Assembly: GCF_022539505.1 (NCBI RefSeq)
Contig: NC_061508.1
Location: 266,234,736 to 266,298,735 of the forward strand
DNA from: Lolium rigidum
Taxonomy: Eukaryota > Streptophyta > Magnoliopsida > Poales > Poaceae
Direction: 5' to 3'
Length of the DNA: 64,000 nucleotides
Below are positions 22,664-35,024 of this stretch, piece after piece. Every line of letters begins with the position of its first letter. Within the stretch, counting starts at the first letter, position 1. The translations under genes and the position numbers were made by a program. Below the pieces are notes generated by a model that saw only the letters and a list, made by a program, of their open reading frames with translations, had not been told where the DNA came from and ran no database searches.

Positions 22664-25600
22664 TGTAACGACCCGGAAAAATCCTATATTAGATTTTTCG
22701 CCACTTCCTGTTTTTCCGAGTCGTTCCGAATCTCATCATCATCATGCATACATCATATGCATGGTTTTGACAAAATAAAAGTTATTTTTAAATAAACCCT
22801 ATTTCACTATTTTCTTCTCGTATGGTTCTATAAGAGCCCTCTTTTAATCTTTGCTTATTTAACAAAACCCTCTACTTCTTATTTGTATTTAAAATCCCAA
22901 GAAAAAAAAATATTTTTAAGCCTGCAATGTAAATAAATAGTAAAGTTTTACAAAATTTATTTTTTGCAAAGCCCTCCTTCCTTTCTGGCTTTTGGCCGCT
23001 CCTTTTCCTTGTAGTCTCAGCTAACATACACGAAGCATTGCAACTCCAGGAGAGGAGCGTTCTCTGTTTGTCTTCATTCCTTGCTCACGCACAAAGCATG
23101 ACTGCGGCCAACGCCACACACACATGCCCTCTTTCTCCTTTTAATCCATGGAGTCTCCATCCGAACCCTAGCCCACAGCCTTCTCCTCCCTCATGCCGCC
23201 AGCCCCTCCCGGCTCATCCTATCGTTCTTCTTTTCTTCACTAACTACGGACCACCACCGCAGCACCCCGTCGCGCCACCGTCTCCGGCTGCCCCGCGCCA
23301 AGCCGAAGCCACCAGGAGCTCGGCCTCGTCCTCCTCTTCAACCTGGTGGAAGGAATCGATCCGGACCTCGCTAAATCGTCGGCAAATTCGCCGTTTCTTC
23401 TCCGACTCCAGCGACAAAATCGTTGGTCCCGGCCGCCTCCAACCGCCTCCGGCCCAGCCGAGGTGTTCATCTTACTCCTGGTGAGACGGCACTCCTATTC
23501 CACCTCTTCCCTGTCATATTTTCTCTTTGTTCGGCGTCGCCAAAAATCTGACGAAACTGTGGTTCGTGTATGTTCGAGCGTATCTCCGCCATGGTCGACG
23601 GCGTACCTGCGTGCCGCTCGTGCTCGTACCTGGCAGATTCCATCCCGGCCTACCTCGTCCTCCGCCACAGCCTCCCGGTGAGCTCCTGTTTTGTCTATCC
23701 CCTGCTATTTTGTGCATCACCGCTGCCTAGCTGTGGCCCTGCTTGTACTCCTGCTGCTTACGCACGCTGCACACCACGAGCACGTCCGCTTCTGCCACTT
23801 GCTTCCTTGCCACACGCGCACACACACCATGCTCCATCTCTGCACCACACGAGCAGCTCAAGGCCTGGTTTCCTGGTCGCCGTTGCCGATCGATCTCTTC
23901 ACGTCGCCACCGTTCCCGGCTATCTGTTCAGTTTCGTCAGGTTCGCAGTGAACCGCGTAGCTCCAACTCTTTGGTCAGATCCTCGACCTGGGTTGTTCCA
24001 AACGTCCCCAGGCCTCCCTTTGATCATGAATCTGAGCAGTAGCCCTTGGCCTACTGGCTCGTATATCTGCTTGATCGATCTGGAGATCAAGTTCTGCTAG
24101 CTGCAATTAAATCCCCCTTTTCACTCTGTACATGCATCAAAACGTACAGGGAAGCCATCTTGATCGATATCAGCACACAGTCCACTCACAAATGAAACAA
24201 TCAGGCTACTAGGGATCAATCCCCAAGACGCCCATCTTCTTGCCCATCATCTCTATGCTAACCTGCTCTTTTATTTCCTTTTTGCAAACCTTGTATATTC
24301 ATAACTCTTGTTTTATAAATTCAATTACTGCAAACTATATGACTTTTTTCTATTAGCAAAGTGTGTACAAAAATAATATGCCATCCACATTCTTGTTGCA
24401 TCATGTCGTTGCCACGATAGCTTGCATCGCACCTAATACATAATATGCGGAGTATTTCCGAATCACCGAATACGGTTTCCCCGCTCCGCTTAATATTGAA
24501 ATAGCTCACCCATGCCATGTCTTGCCATGCTAATCAACATTTAATATTGCCGGTAGAAAAATAACGCGAACCTAATAATTGTTTGTTCGGGATTCCGATC
24601 CCACTTAATATGGATAAGTTGCACCGCGTCATCCATGTCATGCATAGCATCTTGAGCATGTTGGTTCTTTATCCGTAGTAATAAGTTTGCATCCGTTGTT
24701 TGTCCAGCATTTGCTTCTTCTCGGATAGGATCGCGAAGTGGTGTTGTGAGATACGGCAAGTTCTTCTGCAACTTTTCACAGGCGAGCCCTCTCTCTTCAC
24801 CTATTATACACTCTCCCTCGCATTGCTATCCTTATGTTGCGCTTCTTTATCGAGTCACGTGTCCTATTCCACTTGTTTACCATAATAATCCTATATGTAT
24901 CATTCCTTACCCATAGCCGTTACTTGATGTTTGCGCCTTGCGAGTCGTAGGCGTGTTTAGGCTCTGTTGTTTATCTCGATCTGTTATCGGGATATGTTGG
25001 GTTGTTGGGAGGTTATCACATGCTATATTAGTTGTTGGAGATACACATGCTTTACTTTATTGTTAACAACTAAAATTGTAAGCAGAGGCATCTGTGAGCC
25101 CCTTTGCGAAAGCATCGGAACTTTGACTTGCTAATGTCCCCTAGGACCCGAGTTCTTGTTATCTGTTCCGAGATTGAGCGCTCTACCCGTACGTGGGGGA
25201 ATGGGACCCCCATCACCCACTACCTTTCCTCGAGTCTGTTTATTGGGAGCCACAACCTTGATTTTATTTGCTCATATGCACGATGCACGATTTACTTCTG
25301 TTGCCTTCGGGTGTTTATATTCTGTTCTGTACTCATATCGTGGAACGATTAGCGACAGCAGGTTGTTCACACTTAGCTTAGCCGTTGACACAAACCTCTG
25401 GGTCCGTATCGGAGTACGGCCGAACTTCGTTACGGGTAGCTTAGTGGGGTGGCTCCCCTTAAACTTTCTCTTGCATTGGGAACGGTATTGATGTGAGACT
25501 CCACCTGTAGTAAGTGGGTTCGAGCATGCGTATGGTTATATTTGGGCAACCCCTGCAGGGTGTACATCTTATCGATAAGCCGTGTCCGCGGTTATGGACG

Positions 25601-26432
25601 ACTTGGAATTGTATGGCTTGATCATAGAACAACTTTCACCGCTATCTTGTTGCTAATAATTTGATAATAACTTGAGTAGTAATATAGCATTACTACAACC
25701 GATACCTAATAAAACTTGTCCACCATTGAGTGCCTTTTACATTGCCTCTTCGCTTTGTTGAAGGGGATATGTGTATTTGGCTGGGTTATGTTTGTGTAGT
25801 ATTTATCTGTTACCTTGTGCACTCTCTTATCTTCTCTGAGTAGACGGATGTTGTAGCGTGTCTCTATTGGTTATAGTTTCACTGTCGCTAAACCTACCAT
25901 ATAGCCCCAGGCGATATATATATTCGCCCGGCGAGCATAGCCATTTCTAGTCTCGCTAAGTACGTGCCGGAGTTCGTTCCTTGGTACTTACTCTCGCCTT
26001 TTCCCTTTCTCTTTTGCTTCCTCCCTTTTGTCGGCAACCGATGGCCCGACTTTGACAGGTACGAGATGACGACGTTAGCAAGGTTACCCTTCCGGCTTGG
26101 CCTGGGCAGGGTTATGGACGCCATCGTTTATCTTCAGGACTCTTAGTCCAATTTGTATCTTGTCCGTACTCGGACGTATTCGATCTTCTGTATGATTTGG
26201 ATCTTTGTATGTATCTATTTGTATCTTGACTCGTTGGAGTCGTTGTTGTAATATATGTATCTTGTGGGCTCTATTGTAATCCTGTTGTAATGTTACCGCT
26301 CGTGTTAATTCCTCTGGCATCACGTGTGTGATTCGTCGCGCACGTCGTGTCGGAGGGCGTCTCTGAATCGATATCGTGCGGATTTCGGCGGGTTCGCTGG
26401 GATCCTCATGGTACCGGTTCCGGGGCGTCACA
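22664..26432. mobile_element. Solo LTR, 3769 bp, with 5-bp TSD
   Basis: The sequence runs from TGTAACGACCCGG to CCGGGGCGTCACA, starting TG and ending CA, with imperfect 13-bp inverted ends (10/13 match) and a perfect 5-bp duplication CACGA. The flanks are two halves of one LINE, which fixes the borders independently. There is no gag or pol inside; open frames in the C-rich part (23040-24100) show no recognisable domain. The size suits the long LTRs of Tekay/Del-type chromoviruses (family assignment is inference). Likely the product of LTR-LTR recombination. Confidence 0.75.
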
Positions 26433-26437
26433 CACGA
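26433..26437. repeat. Target site duplication CACGA (right)
   Basis: Right-hand copy of the duplication at 22659-22663. Confidence 0.8.
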
Positions 26438-27005
26438 GTCCTCCAAAACGTGTGGATGTACCACCGTCCACAGCTAAGGCACCATGTTTGAAGAGGTCCT
26501 CTTTAATAACCATAATCCCATTCGAAAAGGAGAGTCGGTGGGTTTAACTTGCACTTGAGAGAGGGTTTTGCCGCAAAGGTTCTTATTTCATAGTAACTCT
26601 TGCCACACTCCTTCCTCGGAAAGAATTTTCAAAATCCATTTAAAAAATAAAGACTTACTTTTTACCTCAAGTGCCTCAACTCCTAGGAACCCGTGGTCCT
26701 TTGGACGGAATATAGTGTTCCACTTTGTTAGCGTATACTTCTTTTTTAAGCTCATCACTTTGCTAGAAAAACAGAGTGACCTATATAAGTCAAGTCTTTT
26801 GTGTACTCCTATACGTACCTAAAAGAAATAAAGTAGGAACATTGGTTGGCTGGTTAAGACGGAATTTATTAGTACAAGATGATCTCCCTATGGGATCATT
26901 TTTCCTAACCAAGATGCAAGTATGCGCTCAAAGCAATCTTCCACCGGTTTCCGTTACTTATTTAAGAAATTTCCTATAATGAATGGGAGTGACTAGATAT
27001 TTGAA
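26438..27005 (-). pseudogene. LINE (L1-type) RT thumb region, right half
   Basis: On the minus strand KKKYTLTKWNTIFRPKDHGF, then GVEALEVKSKSLFFKWILK and SEEGVWQELL are the standard plant L1 sequence just upstream of the part found at 22658-21722. Stops are scattered. The 5' end is truncated near 27005. Together the two halves are one LINE split by the solo LTR. Confidence 0.75.
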
Positions 27006-27049
27006 AGTTAAATTGCCTACTTCACATCCAAATATTGTCGTGGTATCGT

Positions 27050-27240
27050 GTCTCTAAAGGGACACGGGTAACTCGGCAGCACCCTTAAGGTTATCGAACA
27101 CAGGGGGCCACGTCAACGCTAGAAGATCGGCCAGTGCAACAGAGAGGGACACAGATTTACCCAGGTTTAGGGCCCTCGTGTGAAGGTAACACCCCTACAT
27201 CATGCCTTCTCTTGTATTGCAATGCGATAGCTCGCCAAGC
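27050..27240 (-). mobile_element. Possible gypsy LTR fragment
   Basis: The stretch around ACAGATTTACCCAGG followed by a GGGCCCTCG block resembles the corresponding part of the LTR of element C near 17810-17850. Short and diverged; no borders seen. Confidence 0.35.
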
Positions 27241-27899
27241 ACCAAGAGGGTTTTACAAGGTTGCAGCTTGAAGAAACTGTAGCTATATGTGGAAAGCTCT
27301 AGCTAGGAGGGAAAAGTGGATCTGTTTACTCTGCACTATTTTTATTTTGTGATGGACTCTAAAGAAAATCTTTGCAACATCTTGAAGGATATACTCTCTT
27401 TATTAAAATTTAGAATTTCAAAAGTATTTGGTGTAAGAGTTGTTGCATTGAATCTGTTCTCAACCAATCGGTTGGAGACTAAAATTAATTAGATATTTAC
27501 TTAAAAAGATTGTGATGCCCTATCTTAATTTATCCTATAACTCGAGAAAAAAAGGATCTTTGTGAAGAATAACTACTTAAACGTTGGAAACTACTGGACT
27601 AACTATCACAATTAGAGTTTGAGATCATGAAAGTACACAATATCAAAACTTGAACTGCAAAATATTATGTTTAAAGTTGATAGATTGCATATGTAGGCGT
27701 CCAATATAGGAGAGTCTAAAATACATCTTTCCTTTTCGAAGAGAATATTGTAGTTATGTGCCCATTTGTTATAGTTTTATGATCTATGATGAGTTGTTAG
27801 GGCACTCATATAGCTTGTGCTAATTTTAAACATAAGGCCTTAGCTCATCTTTAAATTAATAAAGCCACCAATAACACGTATAGACAAGCTTACAGACAA

Positions 27900-29198
27900 C
27901 TCAAAGTAAAAGGCTACACAAACAAACTACAAATCGATAAAGAGCACCGCTTGAGACACCTAAACCATAGCTAGGTGTCAAGAACAACTCCAGGTAGTCA
28001 GCGAGATTGGGGAGACCATCGGAGCGTGGTGTCATCTGCTCCCACCGGACAGGACAAGATCCAAAAACATCGTCGTCTCCACCTCCGGAAAGGGACCCCT
28101 TGTTCCTCACCCTAGATCAAAGGGCATCGTACCGTCGGGAGACGAAGGAGTTGCCCCAAGAACACAGCGGAACAACGGGAGCAGGACTACCAAGGGAGCA
28201 TCCACCGAAGACGCCATTGAGCTTCACTGAGATCACCAACAACATAGGAACAACCACCACGCCAGACCGAAGCTGCATGAAGAAGACGCACCGAAGAGGA
28301 AACGACGGAAGAGGGCAAGGCCTACCCCCGCGGATGAATAGAACCAATATGGCATGGACACTCGCTCGCCAGCCCATCGTTGTTGCCTCCATAAAGGGGA
28401 ACCCTTTCTCCTTTTGTCCAAGTTCGAGGACGTTGACCCACCAGCAAGCAGGGGCAATGGGGAGACTGAGCAACATGTCAGGCACCTACCGGTCGACACG
28501 AGGCAAAGACTTCGTCGAACAGGGCAAGTCCCCACACGCCGTAGTTTAAACCCCACCTCTGCAGTCCCCAAGGCGGCACCTCCAACAAGGGAAATGACAT
28601 CGCAACGCCACCGCCGTCCGCAAGGAGAACCTAAGGCCTTCGCCCACGCAGAGGAGTAGTAGTGTGGATGATACCTCGACGAGGCTTTCAATAAGGAGCA
28701 TGGCACCAGCAGCGGCGTCCTCGTCGTGGTTGCCCAAAGGTTTCCCCCGGTACCATCGCCAGCACCACCCACATGCCCATCACCTAGATCCGGCGGGGTA
28801 TGAACAAGACTAGAAAGGGAACAACTTCCTCTTTAGCTATGGCAGCGGGGCAGGCAGAGACTTATATGCCGCGACCCACAACCTCCGTCACCTTGCCACC
28901 CCGCGCGGTCGAGAACGATGGTCAGCTCGAAACCACGGCCGCCGCCCACCATAGGGACGGCGCCGTCCACACCACCCAGGGCCGCCGCCCTGGCTTCCAG
29001 AGCCCCCACCTAAGAGACTGCCGGCGAGGGGAGCCCACCGAGCAACCGACAAGGCCACGGCGACCCCGCGCCGAGTTCCTCCACCGATTCCCTGTGCGAG
29101 GAGCTAAGGTTGTAGATCCCCGCTGCCCCCTTCACCTGCGCCGTGGCCTTTGACCAGCAGCGCCTCTAGGGGCGGGGAGGAGGAGGGGAGGCTAGGGG
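27900..29198 (-). other. GC-rich repeat-like segment, unassigned
   Basis: About 1.3 kb of GC-rich DNA with overlapping open frames on both strands that share no recognisable domain. Read on the minus strand it ends in an AT-rich tail near 27850, like an untranslated retroelement end. The composite LTR element inserted in it at ACGGG; the other side continues at 41440. I see no gene. The stretch 27241-27899 before it is AT-rich and also empty. Confidence 0.3.
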
Positions 29199-29203
29199 AC
29201 GGG
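29199..29203. repeat. Target site duplication ACGGG (left)
   Basis: ACGGG precedes LTR1 and recurs right after LTR3 (41435-41439), marking the borders of the original insertion. Confidence 0.85.
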
Positions 29204-30805
29204 TGATACGTCCCAAACGTATCTATAATTTCTTATGTTCCATGCTACTTTATTGATGATACTCACATGTTTTATACACATTATATATCATTATTATGCA
29301 TTTTCCGGCACTAACCTATTGACGAGATGCCGAAGAGCCGCTTGTTGTTTTCTCGCTGTTTTTGGTTTCGTAAATCCTAGTAAGGAAATATTCTCGGAAT
29401 TGGACGAAATCAACGCCCAGTGGTCCTATTTTTCCACGAAGCTTCCGTAAGACCGGAGAGGAAACGAAGTGGGGCCACGAGGCGACGACACAACAAGCGG
29501 CGGCGCGGCCCGGGCCTTGGCCGCGCCGGCTCTGTTGTGTGGGGCCCTCGTGTGGCCCCCCGACCTGCCCTTCCGCCTACTTAAAGTCTTCGTCGCGAAA
29601 ACCCCGCACCGAGAGCCACGATACGGAAAACCTTCCGAGACGCCGCCGCCGCCAATCCCATCTCGGGGATTCAGGAGATCGCCTCCGGCACCCCGCCGGA
29701 GAGGGGAATCATCTCCCGGAGGTCTCTTCATCGCCATGATCGCCTCCGGATCGATGTGTGAGTAGTCCACCCCTGGACTATGGGTCCATAGCAGTAGCTA
29801 GATGGTTGTCTTCTCCTCATTGTGCTATCATGTTAGATCTTGTGAGCTGCCTATCATGATCAAGATCATCTATTTGTAATGCTACATGTTGTGTTTGTTG
29901 GGATCTCGATGAATATTGAATACTATGTCAAGTTGATTATCAATCTATCATATATGTTATTTATGTTCTTTCATGCTCTCCGTTGCTAGTAGAGGCTCCG
30001 GCCAAGTTGATACTTGTGACTCCAAGAGGGAGTATTTATGCTCGATAGTGGGTTCATGCCTCCATTAAATCTGGGACAATGGATGTAAAGTTCTAAGGTT
30101 GTGGATGTGCTGTTGCTACTAGGGATAAAACATCGATGCTTTGTCTAAAGATATTTGGGTTGATTACATTACGCACCATACTTAATGCAATTGTCTGTTG
30201 TTTACAACTTAATACTGGAGGGGGTTCGGATGATAACTTGAAGGTGGACTTTTTAGGCATAGATGCATGCTGGATAGCGGTCTATGTACTTTGTCGTAAT
30301 GCCCTGATTAAATCTCATAGTACTCATCATGATATATGTATGTGCATTGTTATGCCTTCTTTATTTATCAATTGCCCAACCGTAATTTGTTCACCCAACA
30401 TCTCGTTTATCTTATGGGAGAGACACCACTAGTGAACTGTGGACCCCGGTCCTATTCTTTACATCTGAAATACAATCTGCTGCAATTGTTCTTTACTGTT
30501 CTTCGCAAACAATCATCATCATCTACACTATACATCTAATCCTTTGTTTTGAGCAAGCCGGTGAGATTGACAACCTCACTGTTATGTTGGGGCAAAGTAC
30601 TGTGATTGTGTTGTGCAGGTTCCACGTTGGCGCCGGAATCCCTGGTGTTGCGCCGCACTACATTCCACCGCCATCAACCTTCAACGTGCTCCTTGACTCC
30701 TACTGGTTCGATAACCTTGGTTTCTTACTGAGGGAAAACTTGCTGTTGTACGCATCACACCTTCCTCTTGGGGTTCCCAACGGACGTGTGTCTTACACGC
30801 CATCA
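29204..30805 (+). mobile_element. LTR1: 5' LTR of element A
   Basis: 1602-bp LTR from TGATACGTCC to CGCCATCA, on the plus strand. It starts the composite 29204-41434. It is the most diverged of the three LTRs at its beginning (the opening palindrome is damaged), but its last about 700 bp closely match the end of LTR3. Confidence 0.9.
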
Positions 30806-30816
30806 AGCATTTTTTC

Positions 30817-30834
30817 TGGCGCCGTTGCCGGGGA
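30817..30834 (+). other. Primer binding site of element A (tRNA-Asp)
   Basis: TGGCGCCGTTGCCGGGGA, a perfect complement to the 3' end of plant tRNA-Asp including CCA. It lies 11 bp after LTR1. Confidence 0.9.
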
Positions 30835-31060
30835 GATCAAGACACGCTGCAAGGGGAGTCTTCTACTTCCAATCTCTTTACTTTGTTTTTGTCTTGCTTT
30901 ATTTTATTTACTACGTTGTTTGCTGCACTTAATTAAAAATACAAAAAAATTAGTTGCTAGTTTTACTTTATTTACTGTCTTGTTCTCTATATCGAAAACA
31001 CAAAAAAATTAGTTACTTGCATTTATTTTGTCTAGTTTGCTTTATTTACTACTGCTAAAA

Positions 31061-33168
31061 TGGGTACTGTTGAGAATACTAAGTTGTGTGACTTCACTAG
31101 CACAAATAATAATGATTTCCTATGCACACCTATTGCTCCACCTGGCTACTACAAAGCAGAATTCTTTGAAATTAAACCTCGCTTTACTGAATCTTGTTAT
31201 GAGAGAGCAATTTTTTGGTGTTAGTTCTGATGATGCTGCTGCCCATCTTAATAATTTTGTTGAACTTTCTGAAATGCAAAAGTATAAGGATGTAGATGTT
31301 GACATTATAAAATTAAAATTGTTTCCTTTCTCTTTAAGAGGAAGAGCTAAAGATTGGTTGCTATCTCTGCCTAGAAATAGTATTGATTCTTGGACTAAAT
31401 GTAAGGATGCTTTTATTGGTAGATATTATCCTCCCGCTAAAATTATATCTTTGAGAAGTAGCATAATGAATTTCAAGCAATTAGATAATGAACATGTTGC
31501 TCAAGCATGGGAGAGAATGAAATCTTTGGTAAAGAATTGCCCAACCCATGGACTAACTACTTGGATGATCATCCAAACCTTTTATGCAGGATTGAATTTT
31601 TCTTCGCGGAACCTATTGGATTCAGCTGCTGGAGGTACCTTTATGTCCATCACTTTGGGGGCGGCAACAAAGCTTCTTGATGATATGATGATAAATTACT
31701 CCGAATGGCACACGGAAAGAGCTCCACAAGGTAAGAAGGTAAATTCTGTTGAAGAAACCTCCTCCTTGAGTGATAAGATTGATGCTATTATGTCTATGCT
31801 TGTGAATGGTAGATCTAATGTTGATCCTAATAATGTTCCTTTAGCTTCATTGGTTGCCCAAGAAGAACATGTTGATGTGAATTTCATTAAAAGTAATAAT
31901 TTCAACAACAATGCTTATAGGAACAATTCTGGTAACAACTATAGGCCATATCCTTCTGCTAATGGTAATGGTTATGGTAATTCTTATGGGAATTCTTACA
32001 ACAATAATAGGAGTATTTCCCCTGGTCTTGAAGCCATGCTTAAAGAATTTATTAGTACACAAACTGCTTTTAACAAATCTGTTGAAGAAAAACTTGATAA
32101 AATTGATATTCTTGCTTCTAAGGTTGATAGACTTGCCTCTGATGTTGAGCTTTTAAAATTGAAAGTTATGCCTAATAAGGATATTGATAATAAGATTGTT
32201 ACTACAGCAAATGCCATCCAAGTTCGAATTAATGAAAATATTAGATTGATGGCTGAATTGCATGCTAGGTGGGAAAGAGAAGAAAATGAAAAACTAGCTA
32301 GAGAGAATAATGTAGCTAAAGTTTGGACTATTACCACCACTAGTAATGATAATGCTTCACATGTTGCTACACCCCCTACTATCAATGGTAAAATAATTAG
32401 TGTTGGCAATGTTTCTACTCCTAGTGCAAAGCGTGCAAAATTGCCTGAAACTGCTGAAACTGTTTGTGATAAAACTGCTGAAATTTTTCAAAATGTTGGG
32501 GACAATGATTCCATTGCTGTAGGACATCATGATTTAGACTTTGATGATTGTCACGTCTCTGAAGTTATAAAGTTCTTACAAAAACTTGCTAAAAGTCTCA
32601 ATGCTAGTGCTATAAATTTGGCCTTTACAAAACATATTACAAATGCTCTCATAAAAGCTAGAGAAGAGAAACTAAAACTTGAAACCTCTATTACTAGGAA
32701 GTTGGAAGATGGTTGGGAGCCCATCATTAAGATGAGGGTCAATGATTTTGATTGTAATGCTTTATGTGATCTTGGTGCAAGTATTTCGTTATGCCTAAGA
32801 AAATCTATGATATGCTTGACTTGCCACCATTGAAAAATTGTTATTTGGATGTTAATCTTGCTGATAATGCTATGAAGAAAACTTTGGGGAGGATTGATAA
32901 TGTTCGTATTATGGTTAACAATAACCTTGTCCCCGTTGATTTAGTTGTCTTGGATATTGAATACAATGCATCTTGTCCCATTATATTGGGAAGACCTTTT
33001 CTTCGAACTGTTGGTGCTACCATTGATATGAAGGAAGGTAATATTAAATATCAATTTCCTCTCAAGAAAGGTATGGAACACTTCCCTAGAAAGAGAATGA
33101 AGTTACCTTATGATTCTATTATTAGAACAAGTTATGATGTTGATGCTTCGTCTCTTGATAATACTTGA
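31061..33168 (+). pseudogene. Gag-protease of element A, nearly intact
   Basis: The natural start is ATG 31061 (MGTVENTKLCDF), matching the S copy (MATPENTKLCDF). A one-base insertion near 31173 shifts into the long frame that runs to 32833. The capsid core reads FSLRGRAKDWLLSLPRN, followed by QLDNEHVAQAWERMKSLV, an Asn/Tyr/Gly-rich linker and a coiled coil. The protease begins with CDLGASIS; the frame then ends, and the rest (VLDIEYNASCPIILGRPFL) continues in the -1 frame from about 32787 to 33168. No RT, RNase H or integrase follows before the 3' end, so the element relies on enzymes supplied by others. The shift at 32787 is also present in element S. Confidence 0.88.
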
Positions 33169-35024
33169 TTCACACTTTCTCGCGCCTAGCCGAAAGGCGT
33201 TAAAGAAAAGCGCTTATGGGAGACAACCCATTATTTTACTTCTGCACTTTGTTTTATATTTGAGTCTTGGAAGTTGTTTACTACTGTAGCAACCTCTCCT
33301 TATCTTTATTTTATTGCATTGTTGTGCCAAGTAAAGTCTTTGATAGTAAAGTCAATACTAGATTTGAATTACTGCACAGAAACAGATTTCTTGCTGTCAC
33401 GAATTTCGATCTGCCTCTCTGTAGGTAGCTCCGAAAAATCTGCCAATTTACGTGCGTGATCCTCAGATATGTAAGCAACTTTCATTCAATTTGGGCATTT
33501 TCATTTGAGCAAGTCTGGTGCCTCAATAAAATTCGTCTTTACGGACTGTTCTGTTTTGACAGATTCTGCCTTTTATTTCGCATTGCCTGTTTTGCTGTGT
33601 TGGATGGATTTCTTTGTTCCATTAATGTCCAGTAGCTTTGTACAATTTCCAGAAGTGTTAAGAATGATTATGTCACCTCTGAAAATGTGAATTTTTGATT
33701 ATGCACTAACCCTCTAATGAGTTGTTTCGAGTTTGGTGTGGAGGAAGTTTTCAAGGGTCAAGAGAGGAGGATGATACAATATGATCAAGAAGAGTGAAAG
33801 GTCAAAGCTTGGGGATGCCCCCGTGGTTCATCCCTACATATTTTAAGAATACCCAAGCGTCTAAGCTTGGGGAGCATCCCTTCTTCATCGACAACTTATC
33901 AGGTCACCTCTAGTGAAACTATATTTTTATTCCGTCACATCTTATGTGCTTTACTTGGAGCGTCTGTTTGCTTTTGTTTTATTTTTGTTTTGTTTGAATA
34001 AGATCGGATCCTAGCATTCTTTGTGTGGGAGAGAGACACGCTCCGCTTTTTCGTATGAACACATGTGTTCTTAGCTTTATCTTTAATGTTCATTGCGAAA
34101 GTTGGACTATTTCATTCATTGTTATATGGTTGGAAACGGAAAATGTCGCATGTGGTAAATGGTTTAATGTCTTGAATAATGTGATACTTGGCAATTGTTG
34201 TGCTCATATAGATCATGTTTAAGCTCTTGCATCATGTACCTTGTACTCATTAATGAATAACTACATAGAGATTGTTAAAATTTGGTTTGCATGATTGATC
34301 TCTAGAGTCTAGATATTTTCTGGTTAAGGTGTTTGAACAACAAGGAGACAATGTAAAGTCTTATAATAGTTACAATATGTTCATATGTGAGCTTTGCTGC
34401 ACCATTTTATACTTGAGTTTGCTTCAAACAACCTTGCTAGCCTATCCTTGTATTGAGAGGAATTCTTCTCGTGCATCCAAATCCTTGAGCCAACTACTAT
34501 GCCATTTGTGTCCACCATACCTACCTACTACATGGTATTTCTCCGCCATTCCAAAGTACATTACTTGAGTGCTACCTTTAAATTTCTATTCTTTGTCTTT
34601 GCAATATATAGCTCATGGGACAAATAGTCTTAAAAACTATCGTGGTGAAGAATATGTACTTATGTGTCTTATTTCTTAATAAGTTGCTTGTTGAGCGGTA
34701 ACCATGTTTCTGGGGACGCCATCAACTTTTACCTTTGTTGAATATCATGTGAGTTGCTATGCATATTCGTCTTGTCTGAAGTAAGGGAGATTTTCATGAT
34801 CAAATGGTTTGAGTATGCGTAATGTTAGAGAAGAACATTGGGCCGCTAACTAAAGCCATGATTCATGGTGGAAGTTTCAGTTTGGACAACTAATCCTCAA
34901 TCTCTTATGAGAAAATTAATTGTTGTTGAATGCTTATGCATTAAAGAGGAGTCCATTATCTGTTGTCTATGTTGTCCCGGTATGGATGTCTAAGTTGAGA
35001 ATAATCAAAAGCGAGAAATCCAAT
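33169..35024 (+). mobile_element. Non-coding 3' internal region of element A (truncated)
   Basis: About 1.9 kb without coding capacity, homologous to 37239-39099 of element B. It begins with a small hairpin (CGCCT/AGGCG near 33183). It contains repeated polypurine-like AAGCTTGGGG motifs (near 33812 and 33864). Homology with B ends abruptly at 35024, where unrelated DNA begins. Confidence 0.75.

Noticed and set aside
23038..24100. Run of Pro/Ser/His-rich open frames resembling a gene
   Set aside because: Located within the solo LTR defined by the CACGA duplications. No domain, no start context, and composition driven by C-rich DNA.
28007..29153. Several 100-180 codon open frames on both strands
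   Set aside because: GC-rich DNA keeps all frames open; none shows motifs or splice structure. Treated as repeat-like.
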